Positions 8,889 to 17,260 of a DNA stretch of 64,000 bases are shown here, one piece after another; within the stretch, counting starts at the first letter, position 1; each line of letters begins with the position of its first letter. Where the stretch lies: positions 4,746,501-4,810,500 of the forward strand of contig NZ_CP081299.1 in assembly GCF_019711195.1 (NCBI RefSeq), given 5' to 3'. Made by a program: the position numbers and the translations under genes. The DNA comes from Dyadobacter sp. NIV53 (GTDB lineage: Bacteria > Bacteroidota > Bacteroidia > Cytophagales > Spirosomataceae). A model generated the notes under the pieces. The model had not been told where the DNA came from. It saw nothing but the letters and a program-made list of their open reading frames with translations, and did no database searches.

Positions 8889-8925
8889 TGACTTTGTTAA
8901 TTCATTATGGTAATTAACAAAGTCA
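8889..8925 (-). promoter_or_regulatory. 14-bp perfect inverted repeat just upstream of the M23 start
   Basis: TGACTTTGTTAATT (8889-8902) and AATTAACAAAGTCA (8912-8925) with a 9-nt spacer. It ends 4 nt before the minus-strand ATG at 8884. It could be an operator, or an mRNA hairpin that hides or insulates the ribosome binding region. Confidence 0.5.
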
Positions 8926-8937
8926 TGCCATTGAAGT

Positions 8938-8980
8938 AGCCCTGAAAGGGCGTCATATCTCAACGTTGGGCATCGCCCAT
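8938..8980. repeat. Two-hairpin REP-like element (distant copy)
   Basis: Hairpin 1 AGCCCTGAAAGGGC, spacer GTCATATCTCAACGT, hairpin 2 TGGGCATCGCCCA. It has the same order, spacer length and loop sequences as the copy at 63633-63677 next to the IS200-like transposase, with only a few changed positions. It sits between the M23 and DUF1579 genes, about 54 kb from the transposase. Confidence 0.8.
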
Positions 8981-8991
8981 CGGTACCGCAG

Positions 8992-9489
8992 CTAAGACAC
9001 CCGTCTGTAAACTGTCTCTGCCGCTTTATCTTCCTGTCCCTCCGGTGAAATATTATAGGCTGTAATGGTCAGAGTATTTTCATCTGAAAATTCAGTTACT
9101 GTACGCCATCCCCACGGTTCAGGCATTTCCGGATTTCCATAACTTCCCAATACTGAATAACCATTTTCCGTAGATTTTCCGGAGGATAACATCATAGCTG
9201 TTCCCATATGGAAACTATCGAGCCATGAAATCTGAAAGGTGTCATTTGCAATATCATAGCCATAAATGGCAATTCCTTCAAAAGGATTCCCATTGAGGCT
9301 GCCGTTGTATTCATGAATAATAAATCTTCCGCCAAGTACCGGGCGCATTATTCCCTGCATTGGGGATTCGTCGGCGATTACATTGGGCTCAAACCAGGTT
9401 TTTGTAATTCCTTCCCATTTTCCGATCAATCTTGCAAGCTGTTTATGAACACCGGATTCCAGCGATATTTCAAATTTGTTCATACTCAT
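8992..9489 (-). CDS. DUF1579 family protein, 165 aa
   Basis: The family shape is clear: LARLIGKWEGITKTWFEPN near 18-36, then PVLGGRFIIHEYNGSLNG and FEGIAIYGYDIANDTFQISWLDSFH, and a C-terminal WRTVTEFSDENTLTITAYNI. DUF1579 proteins are small lipocalin-like beta barrels of unknown function. No signal peptide, so cytoplasmic. Its start overlaps the stop of the upstream gene (9486-9489, ATGA type), so the two are translationally coupled. Confidence 0.88.
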   Translation of the reverse strand: MSMNKFEISLESGVHKQLARLIGKWEGITKTWFEPNVIADESPMQGIMRPVLGGRFIIHEYNGSLNGNPFEGIAIYGYDIANDTFQISWLDSFHMGTAMMLSSGKSTENGYSVLGSYGNPEMPEPWGWRTVTEFSDENTLTITAYNISPEGQEDKAAETVYRRVS

Positions 9490-9962
9490 AATTTCGTACC
9501 ATCAATTCGACCGGCTTTCGTCTTCCCTTTTTCCGACAAAGCGTGCAGAGAGTTACGTTTCATTGTTTTTATAAAATCAACTTTTTTGAACCTGAGCGCA
9601 CTCCAGTCTTCATCAATGGCAACCATTCTTACAGGTTCAAGATCATAAGAGCCCATAACCTGCCAGCCAGTATCCCGGTTAAAATCAGCTTTATATTTTT
9701 TTGAGGTTCCTTTGGGATAACACATCCAGAGTGTGGCATCACCTTTCAGCAAATCTCCGATTGTCGGTATCAGGTAATCTATTTCGTTTTGTTGTGTTAC
9801 AAACACCATGATGAAATCGAGATGAGATACATTATTCAGGGATGTAAGAATTTCTGTTTCTTCACGGATACTATCCAGATTGGCCTGAAATGATTCGGGT
9901 GCATTCAAAACAACGATCGTTTTTTGTTGTTTCAAATTGAGTTTTTTGAATACGGCATCCAT
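9486..9962 (-). CDS. Hypothetical DUF3052-like protein, 158 aa
   Basis: First gene of a two-gene operon with the DUF1579 gene (4-bp overlap). It starts MDAVFKKLNLKQQKTIVVLNAPESF and continues with an alternating alpha/beta pattern: LDFIMVFVTQQNEIDYLI, then LLKGDATLWMCYPKGTSKK, DWSALRFKK and a C-terminal Lys/Arg-rich tail. The LWMCYPKG-type strand followed by a downstream VAIDEDWSALRFK is typical of DUF3052-like proteins. Cytoplasmic; function unknown. Confidence 0.75.
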   Translation of the reverse strand: MDAVFKKLNLKQQKTIVVLNAPESFQANLDSIREETEILTSLNNVSHLDFIMVFVTQQNEIDYLIPTIGDLLKGDATLWMCYPKGTSKKYKADFNRDTGWQVMGSYDLEPVRMVAIDEDWSALRFKKVDFIKTMKRNSLHALSEKGKTKAGRIDGTKL

Positions 9963-10180
9963 TGGGTTTTATGTTTTAGTTCATAAGCATCATGACTATT
10001 GTATATGTTAATGCAGATTCAAATATAATAAATACGTAATAACAAAACCATATCAACAAACTGCATGGCCGGGGTAAAGATCTGTCTATTTATTCCAAAT
10101 GCATGGTTCATACAAATGATCAGTGAATTACTAATGCCGGGGAAGTCGTATCTTTGTACAAATTATAGAAATCGGTTAAA

Positions 10181-10762
10181 ATGTTATTTAAACAAAAAGA
10201 TCTGGAAGGAATAAAATCCGGTAAAATTTCATTGGCTTTCAGAAAGTGGAAAAAGCTTTCAGTATATGCCGGGAGTTTTGTTGATACAAGCATCGGCATA
10301 TTAAAGATTGGAGCTGTAAAAGTTATTTCTCTGGAAGAAATTACAGATAATGAGGCACAGGAAGCCGGATTCAAAAATGCTGCATCACTGGTTCAGCTAT
10401 TAGAACAGCAAAAAGACGGGCTGATTTATAAAATTGATATTTCATTCCACGCAGAAAATCCTGAAACTGAATCTGAGGAAGAAGCTGAAATGGATGAAGA
10501 GGAATTTGAGACGATCAAATTAGCACTGGATAATCTGGATAAGTTTAGTAAAATCGGTAAATGGACAGTTAAAATGTTACAGGCCATCCGGGAAAATCCT
10601 AAACTGAAAGCAGCTGATCTGGCGGTTAAAGCCAAAAAGGAAAAGGAATGGCTGAAATTAAATGCGCGTAAACTAAGGGCACTCGAACTAATTATTAGCC
10701 ACGAACCTGGCTATACGTTGTCACCCAAAGGAATAGCATACATGAATATGCTTGGCTTGTAG
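10181..10762 (+). CDS. ASCH-domain-like protein with helical C-terminus, 193 aa
   Basis: Residues 1-90 look like an ASCH (PUA-like) domain: LFKQKDLEGIKSGKISLAFRKW, then IGAVKVISLEEITDNEAQEAGF, ending in a strand LIYKIDISFH. ASCH domains are proposed RNA-binding or nucleotide-modifying folds. An acidic linker (ETESEEEAEMDEEEFE, about 94-110) leads to a helical C-terminal half with LKAADLAVKAKKEKEWLKLNARKL, which resembles a winged-helix-like pairing segment. No partner gene is next to it. A strong terminator follows at 10786-10845. Confidence 0.65.
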   Translation: MLFKQKDLEGIKSGKISLAFRKWKKLSVYAGSFVDTSIGILKIGAVKVISLEEITDNEAQEAGFKNAASLVQLLEQQKDGLIYKIDISFHAENPETESEEEAEMDEEEFETIKLALDNLDKFSKIGKWTVKMLQAIRENPKLKAADLAVKAKKEKEWLKLNARKLRALELIISHEPGYTLSPKGIAYMNMLGL

Positions 10763-10785
10763 TTGGCAGTAGATTAAAAATATTT

Positions 10786-10845
10786 GCCCCACTCATTTCA
10801 AATAAAACCGGTTCGCTGGCTTAATTGAAATGGGCGGGGCTTTTT
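10786..10845 (+). terminator. Rho-independent terminator after the ASCH gene
   Basis: GCCCCACTCATTTCAA (10786-10801) pairs with TTGAAATGGGCGGGGC (10825-10840) with two G-U pairs, followed by TTTTT. Confidence 0.75.
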
Positions 10846-10857
10846 GCAGGATCAATA

Positions 10858-13800
10858 TCAGTTTATTTTAACGATTTTCTGAAAAGTATGTTTATTACCC
10901 TGTTTTACATCCATTACATAGGTGCCGGTTGGCAAGTGTGATATATTCATTTTATGTGAAACCTTGCTTCCGTTTTTGTTTACAATTTCATTGGTATAAA
11001 GTCTTCCTGAACCAGCGTCAAAAATCTTTACTTCCAGATTGTAACTGACATCATTCGCCATATCAATCGTTACGTGTCCGGAAGCAGGATTGGGATAAAC
11101 AACCAGCTCTTTTTCAACTGCTTTGCTTTCTAATAATAAAGCCGGGATGATTTCAGACGATGCTACACGGGCATTTGACGGTATAGTTGCAGTAATAACA
11201 AAAATGGGTGTTTCGCCCACAGTTAACTTTACGTTACCGCCATTTACCGGCAAGTCCTGAACTGCCATGTTATCACTTCCTGGTGTAGGTGTATAAATTT
11301 TGGCTGATCCTGTTCCACCCAGATTTAATGTATAATCAGCTGTCCTTCCAACTTCATCGGGTACAGTCAGTATATACAAAGATTTTCCATCCAGTTCGTA
11401 ACGATCCACAACCGGGTCGTGATTCAGCGTTTCTTTGTACACATATTCTCCAAAAAGTTTATTCGTCTGGAAAAGGTAATCGGCAGATGGCCTGCGTGTT
11501 TCATTGTCATTTAAAAGCCCCGAAGAGCCAAACATTCCTGCTAATGGATTGTCATCATACATTTGATAGTAGAATACTTTTTCAATACCGTTGCGGGCAG
11601 AAGAAAGGGAAGTTCTCAATATCCAGTCGGCCTGCGTTTGCATTGCAGATTTATTACCGATCGCAATGGCTTTCAAGGGACTGTTTTGTGCAATATCAAA
11701 ACCTGCTTCTGTAATCCAGACAGGCAGGTCATTACATAATTCGCGCGAAACTTTTACGAAATTCTGAAGTATTTCAGCTGAATTGGTTACCTCAGGAGCT
11801 GCACCACGGGTAGAAGTCCCGTTTTGGCTGGATGATGCATTGTCTGTATAAAGGTGGAAATTTACAATATCCCAGCATAAATTAACCGAGCCGTCAGGGT
11901 TGTACCCACGGAATTCCCTGCACCAGTCTACCATTCCTTTTACATAATCCGATCCGGTCACCAATCCTGCAATAACAACTTTCATATCAGGATCAGCATT
12001 TTTGACACCCGCTGCGGCTCCCATCGTGTTTTTGTGGCCATCATAAAAAGCAGATAAATTAGCCGCATATTCACGCGCAGTCTGATAACCTTTACGTCCT
12101 TTCCAGGTTTTATCCCTTTCGTTATCGCACTCTATATATTTGATCAGATCAAGCCCGATCCTTACCGTATTCGGATAATCACCATACCATCTTGGCGTGG
12201 TAGAAACACTTAACAATGCCGGATTGACATTGGTGTTACTGCCATAACGTGCGGCATACTGGAACGCAACCTTTGCCTGTTCCAGATAAGAAAGCGGGTC
12301 AGTAAAATCTTTTCCATAGCGGACAGGCACATTTTCTGCATCCCGTTCGCTTTCAGGGTACGTATTCAGCATCCAGTTTGGCAAAGTTTTCAAACAGGCG
12401 AGTACCTCTATATTTTCCTGTTTGCATCTTTCATATATCAAATCGTAATTCCAGCTACCGCTCAATGTAGGGTTATAGGAAAATATACCTTCAGTTGATT
12501 CCAGTTTTTCCCAGTCCATATAATGGCGTAAGCCGGTAAAACTTTTTGCAGCCGTTACTTTGGATTCTACCAGTGATTCAGCGTGGACACCATCCTGAAA
12601 ATTCCATTCGTAACCATTTACACCCAACAAATCCCTTAATTTGATATTTTTGGTTCTGGCCGGAGCAACTGACGGAGTAGGAGCAGTGTAAGTGCCATAA
12701 AATTCGATTTCAGTCGGCAATACATTCGGAATAGTCAGAACCAGATAGCGCGCATTGGAAATAGGTGCATCCAGTTTGAACTTGCTATCCCCCGATAAAT
12801 GTCTGTCGGGATAAGGGCCAACCCAGCCATTATAAATGTCACCAGTGAAAGTAGCGACAGGAATGCGTTCCCACTGATCCGTGATGATGGATAATACCAT
12901 AGGCTGTTCTATGGCAGAACCAATAAAGTCGAAAAACTTAATACCTTCCAGCGTGATCACTTCACCTTCCAGAAGCGGGTAATATGCTTCATAATTATTA
13001 ATGATCTTACCCCAGCCGGTATGAACTTCAACTTGCGTTTCGCCATCAAAAAAACCGTCGAGCCCGTTTGCTGCGTTGGTCAGCTGATACCAGCGTTTCG
13101 GGTCCATAGGAATTTTTGTTCCGATGGAAACGGCAGGCGGAGTAACAACACTTTCATTTATAATTTGTGTATGTACAATGTTTTCAGCTGCCAGAAAATT
13201 ACTATTACCTACCTGTGAAGCAGTGATAGTTGTTTGTCCGGCTGCAACAACTGTTGCTTTCCAGGTTCCTGTATTGTTGGAAACAGAAACAATGCCCGGA
13301 TTTGCTGAAGTGAAAATGATTGGAGTTTCGGGATTGTTACTGGTTGCAGCCAGATCGAAAGGGCTATCGCCGGTGTTTTTAGCAGGAAGCGCAGCAAAAC
13401 TTAGTACTGACTGACTTTGCGTAATTCCGGGCACAGCTTCTAACCAGTTGAAATTAAAACCTCCCTGAATAGCATAAATACGGATAATCTGGCTTCCAGC
13501 CTGTAACATTACCGTTGTGCGTGCAGTTGCCCAGTTTTGCCAGCCATGTGTTTGAGGTACATTAACTTGTCCGAGTGCAGTTCCCCCGGCATTTTGAATT
13601 TCAATTTTACCATTATCATACCCATTTGCAAGCCTGAAATTAAAAGTGTAAACTCCTGCAGAAGCAACATTCACATTATAATCCATCCAATCGCCATTGT
13701 CGATGTAATTTACAGCTGTACCGCCATCTGTATCATTTGCGTTTTCAGTACTTACACTGCTTGATATATCAAAAGATTCTGCTTCTATTCTACCAGATAA

Positions 13801-15036
13801 CGGCCTTGAAGCAGCTACATTAAACCAGTTAAAATTCCAGCCGCCATTTTCTGCATAAACACGTAAAGTCTGAATTCCTACAGACAAAGCCGCTGTCATA
13901 TTTATAGTTTTCCAGGCTTGTGAACCTCCGGTCTGAGGAATATTCATTCTTCCCAAAATTGTTCCATCAACCTTTTTTACTGATAATGCCGCGTCCTGGC
14001 TGTATGCATTGGCAACCCTGAAATTGAAGGTATATATTCCGGCGGAAGTAACATTGACCTTGTAATCCATCCAGCTGTTGTCCTGGATCCATCCTACATT
14101 CTCTCCCCCATCAGTATCCGAAGTTGATTCCTTGGCCACGTCAGACATTTTATCATAAAGCTCGGCTTCAATTTTACCTGGCAGCAATAAAGGTTCAGAT
14201 GGTAGTTGTTCGGGTTCCAGCTCAAACCAGTTAAAGTTAAAAGAACCGTATTTTGCAAAAAGCCTTATTACCTGGCTTCCTGCCGGAAGATTTAGTGTAG
14301 TACTGGAAGTTGCCCAGCTTTGCCAGCCGCCGGTCTGCGGAACATTCATTTGGCCCAGAACGTCACCTCCTGCATTTTTTATTTCAATAATCCCATTTCC
14401 ATAAGCATTTGCTATTCTGAAATTGAGTGTATATGTGCCGGCAGATGCTACTTTTACATTGTAGTCCATCCAGTCACCATCGTCAATATAACCTACGTTA
14501 AGGTTACCGTCTGTGTCACTGGTTGTTTCAGTTTGAACTCCATACATAGAATCGAAATCTTCCGCTTCCATTTTTCCAAGCAAAGCCCTGGATCCTGCTG
14601 CTTCAAACCAGTTGAAGTTAAAGCCGCCTTTATCAGCATAAATTCGTAAAGTCTGATTTCCTGCCGGTAGCAATGCAATGATTTTAACTGTCTGCCAGCC
14701 TTGCATCCCACCAGTTTCAGGAACCCTGATTTGTCCTAAAACTGTTCCATTATCCGCTTTTAAAGAAAGTTTAGCATCCGAACTATAAGCATTAGCAATC
14801 CGGAACTTAAAAGTATAATAACCTTGGGTTGTAACATTTATGTGATAATCCATCCAGCTGCCATCCACGATCCAGCCTACATTTGATCCGCCATCTGTAT
14901 CTGCTGTTGGTTCTACCCCCACGCTGTTCATCGCGTAGAAGTTTTCGGCTTCGATTTTTCCCGGTACAGAGCTATATGATTGAGCCTGAATTAAAAACGA
15001 TTTTAATAATAAACAGATTAATATAAGTTTTCTCAT
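10858..15036 (-). CDS. Secreted multimodular glycoside hydrolase with four CBM modules and T9SS sorting domain, 1392 aa
   Basis: Signal peptide MRKLILICLLLKSFLIQAQ. Four consecutive CBM6/CBM35-type modules (about 20-147, 150-277, 286-413, 416-541), each with GKIEAE(N/D)F at the start, a DTDGG calcium/sugar loop, WMDY in the middle and FNWFE at the end. An Ig/MBG-like domain follows (about 545-632), then a discoidin-like region (about 640-790). The catalytic region (about 800-1225) looks like a clan GH-A barrel: CDNERDKTW holds the acid/base after Asn and VWITEAGFD the likely nucleophile Glu. The end (about 1310-1392) is a type A T9SS domain with VVYPNPASG. It is therefore exported through the outer membrane to the surface or medium to attack a polysaccharide. 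Exact GH family and substrate are not certain. Confidence 0.88.
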   Translation of the reverse strand: MRKLILICLLLKSFLIQAQSYSSVPGKIEAENFYAMNSVGVEPTADTDGGSNVGWIVDGSWMDYHINVTTQGYYTFKFRIANAYSSDAKLSLKADNGTVLGQIRVPETGGMQGWQTVKIIALLPAGNQTLRIYADKGGFNFNWFEAAGSRALLGKMEAEDFDSMYGVQTETTSDTDGNLNVGYIDDGDWMDYNVKVASAGTYTLNFRIANAYGNGIIEIKNAGGDVLGQMNVPQTGGWQSWATSSTTLNLPAGSQVIRLFAKYGSFNFNWFELEPEQLPSEPLLLPGKIEAELYDKMSDVAKESTSDTDGGENVGWIQDNSWMDYKVNVTSAGIYTFNFRVANAYSQDAALSVKKVDGTILGRMNIPQTGGSQAWKTINMTAALSVGIQTLRVYAENGGWNFNWFNVAASRPLSGRIEAESFDISSSVSTENANDTDGGTAVNYIDNGDWMDYNVNVASAGVYTFNFRLANGYDNGKIEIQNAGGTALGQVNVPQTHGWQNWATARTTVMLQAGSQIIRIYAIQGGFNFNWLEAVPGITQSQSVLSFAALPAKNTGDSPFDLAATSNNPETPIIFTSANPGIVSVSNNTGTWKATVVAAGQTTITASQVGNSNFLAAENIVHTQIINESVVTPPAVSIGTKIPMDPKRWYQLTNAANGLDGFFDGETQVEVHTGWGKIINNYEAYYPLLEGEVITLEGIKFFDFIGSAIEQPMVLSIITDQWERIPVATFTGDIYNGWVGPYPDRHLSGDSKFKLDAPISNARYLVLTIPNVLPTEIEFYGTYTAPTPSVAPARTKNIKLRDLLGVNGYEWNFQDGVHAESLVESKVTAAKSFTGLRHYMDWEKLESTEGIFSYNPTLSGSWNYDLIYERCKQENIEVLACLKTLPNWMLNTYPESERDAENVPVRYGKDFTDPLSYLEQAKVAFQYAARYGSNTNVNPALLSVSTTPRWYGDYPNTVRIGLDLIKYIECDNERDKTWKGRKGYQTAREYAANLSAFYDGHKNTMGAAAGVKNADPDMKVVIAGLVTGSDYVKGMVDWCREFRGYNPDGSVNLCWDIVNFHLYTDNASSSQNGTSTRGAAPEVTNSAEILQNFVKVSRELCNDLPVWITEAGFDIAQNSPLKAIAIGNKSAMQTQADWILRTSLSSARNGIEKVFYYQMYDDNPLAGMFGSSGLLNDNETRRPSADYLFQTNKLFGEYVYKETLNHDPVVDRYELDGKSLYILTVPDEVGRTADYTLNLGGTGSAKIYTPTPGSDNMAVQDLPVNGGNVKLTVGETPIFVITATIPSNARVASSEIIPALLLESKAVEKELVVYPNPASGHVTIDMANDVSYNLEVKIFDAGSGRLYTNEIVNKNGSKVSHKMNISHLPTGTYVMDVKQGNKHTFQKIVKIN

Positions 15037-15209
15037 TTCCTTAAAGCCTTAATATTTAAGGAAAGATACGAATATATTTAAATTAATAAATCTTATTTGT
15101 AGTAATATAGCTATATAACTTAGAAAAAATAGCTTTTAGTCTAACGTATATTATGAATTATTACTACTTTTTATTGTTTAATAAATGCTTTTAAATGATA
15201 TGCAAGGCA
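15037..15209. other. Spacer between glycosidase and amylosucrase genes
   Basis: 173 bp, very AT-rich. It should hold the promoter of the glycosidase gene on the minus strand, and the gap argues against tight cotranscription with the amylosucrase. No repeat or hairpin stands out. Confidence 0.4.
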
Positions 15210-17156
15210 TTATTCTACAACTTCCAACAAATAAAAAGCATACGGATCCAGGATCAGATAATCTTCATCAGAACTGATCAGATACTCTTCTTCACGCCAG
15301 TGGTCAAAAAGTTTTACCGGAATAGTACCATTTTGCTTAAAGGCATACCATGTTAAATAGGAGCTATCCTGACTGTAATTGAAGATACAATACAGGCTTT
15401 TTCCTCCTCCATTTCTTAAAAAACCTGCCACATGAATATTATGTCTTGGCAGCCATTTGGTATTTTTTGTGTCGGCTACAACGGACAATTTTCTACGTAT
15501 AGCCAAAAGTTTTTGTGTTCCCGAAAATACCTGACTTTCTATGGTCCCCGGTACTTCGGTCAGTTTATTCTTTTCCCAGTCAATAACAGGCCGGTGCATC
15601 CAGCGGTTATCATAACTTTTGGCAGGGTTCTGTAAGAATGAATAGTCATTGAGATATGCAGCTTCATCACCATAAAAAAGCATAGGAAGCCCGCCCAGAA
15701 AAAAACTATTGGCCTGCATCAATAATATTTTCTGAATAGAAGAAACAATCTGGACAGCACTATTATTTTCAATCGCTTTTTCCAGTCCGCATAATGAAGC
15801 CAGTGTCCCGCTGATCCGGGCATCCTGGGTTTTGGGATTTACCGAGAACAACGCGCCTCTGGAAGGAGAACCTGCATGTGATCCTGAAAAATATTCTTTC
15901 AGGTATTTCCGGTGTTCATAACTATTGTAGCCAGCTTCCTGGATCATATAATCATCATAGCCTAATCCAATATCATCATGACAGCGTGTGTACGTAATCC
16001 AGGAAGTTCCAAAAGGTTTTTCAGCTAATATTGGCTGGGCAGACAGCATAACCGAAACCTGGCCGGTTGCCAGTGCATCCCACTGTAAAGCCATTTGTGT
16101 AGCGTTGTATGCAAAATCGCACTCCATAGCTTTATAACGCTCCTGTCCGAAATATTTCATAATGGCCGAAGGAGCAACAATAGCTTCGCCCAATAATGCC
16201 ATACCCGGTGCTGTAACCTGGACACATTGCTTTAAAAGTTGTAAAATCGTATGTGCCTGCGGCAGATTCTGACAATTGGTGCCAATCTCTTTCCATAGAA
16301 AAGCCGGTGCGTCAATCCTCAAAATATCAATACCCAGATTTGCATAGAACAATACATTATCCAGCATTTCGACAAAAACCTTCGGATTGCTGTAATTCAG
16401 GTCCCATTGGTATTTGTGAAAAACAGTCATGACCCATTTCTGGCATTCTTCAATCCAGGTGAAATTTCCCGGTGCACTTTCCGGAAAAACCTCAGGCATA
16501 TTCTTCTCAAACTGATCAGGAATGGTACGGTTATCAAAAAAGTAAAAATAATCCTGGTACTCTTTTTCTCCTGCTCTGGCTTTCTGGGCCCATTCGTGTT
16601 TATGTGAAGTATGGTTCAGCACAATATCAAGCATGAGATACATGTCCTTTTCCTGCATGGTTTGCCTTAGTTTATGCAGGTCTTTCAGCGTGCCAAACTT
16701 TTTATCCACTTTCCTGAAGTCAGATACTGCATAACCTCCGTCGCTTTCGTTTTCCGGACTTTCAAAAACGGGCATGAGGTGCAAAAGGTTTACACCCAGA
16801 TTGAGAACATAATCCAGTTTGCCCGGCAGTTTGGTGAGATGCCCGCAAAACCGATCCACGTACAGGCTCATTCCTGCCAGCTCGTTACTCAGATACCAGT
16901 TTTCGGCTTTCTTATTATCACGGTTCTTTAAGTCGGTAGCACGATTCTGGTTCGCTGCGATCAATACTTCAATAAGCTTCGAAAAATTTTCGCTGTACGC
17001 AGGGTGTTGTGCATAAAGTTTTGTGTATAAATCCCTGATTTCTGCGGCATGCAGTACAAGTTTTGTATAGAATTTTTTATCAGTACCAGCTATGTCGAGA
17101 TTATTATTTTGCACGGCATCAAAAAGTGCATTAACGATCTGGTTATTATTCATCAC
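15210..17156 (-). CDS. Amylosucrase (GH13), 648 aa
   Basis: Aligns by eye along its whole length with the Neisseria amylosucrase layout: an N-terminal helical domain (1-90), then a (beta/alpha)8 barrel. Shared signatures are DGGYAVSDFR (139-148), NHTSHKHEWA (181-190), YQWDLNYSNP (249-258), nucleophile D282 in DILRIDAPAF, acid/base E324 in LLGEAIV, and HDDIG with D394-395; the C-terminal beta domain ends FYLLEV. Amylosucrase transfers glucose from sucrose onto an alpha-1,4-glucan, releasing fructose. No signal peptide, so cytoplasmic; the sugar transporter gene 104 bp upstream on the same strand could supply sucrose. Plain sucrose hydrolysis remains possible. Confidence 0.9.
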   Translation of the reverse strand: MMNNNQIVNALFDAVQNNNLDIAGTDKKFYTKLVLHAAEIRDLYTKLYAQHPAYSENFSKLIEVLIAANQNRATDLKNRDNKKAENWYLSNELAGMSLYVDRFCGHLTKLPGKLDYVLNLGVNLLHLMPVFESPENESDGGYAVSDFRKVDKKFGTLKDLHKLRQTMQEKDMYLMLDIVLNHTSHKHEWAQKARAGEKEYQDYFYFFDNRTIPDQFEKNMPEVFPESAPGNFTWIEECQKWVMTVFHKYQWDLNYSNPKVFVEMLDNVLFYANLGIDILRIDAPAFLWKEIGTNCQNLPQAHTILQLLKQCVQVTAPGMALLGEAIVAPSAIMKYFGQERYKAMECDFAYNATQMALQWDALATGQVSVMLSAQPILAEKPFGTSWITYTRCHDDIGLGYDDYMIQEAGYNSYEHRKYLKEYFSGSHAGSPSRGALFSVNPKTQDARISGTLASLCGLEKAIENNSAVQIVSSIQKILLMQANSFFLGGLPMLFYGDEAAYLNDYSFLQNPAKSYDNRWMHRPVIDWEKNKLTEVPGTIESQVFSGTQKLLAIRRKLSVVADTKNTKWLPRHNIHVAGFLRNGGGKSLYCIFNYSQDSSYLTWYAFKQNGTIPVKLFDHWREEEYLISSDEDYLILDPYAFYLLEVVE

Positions 17157-17260
17157 TATAAAGTTTAATCCAAAACTGAAATCAATAAAACTGACTTGCA
17201 GATTTTCTATTGATAATTATTAATTCTTCACTGCGCGGCAAGGCGCCCTCAATTCAACAC

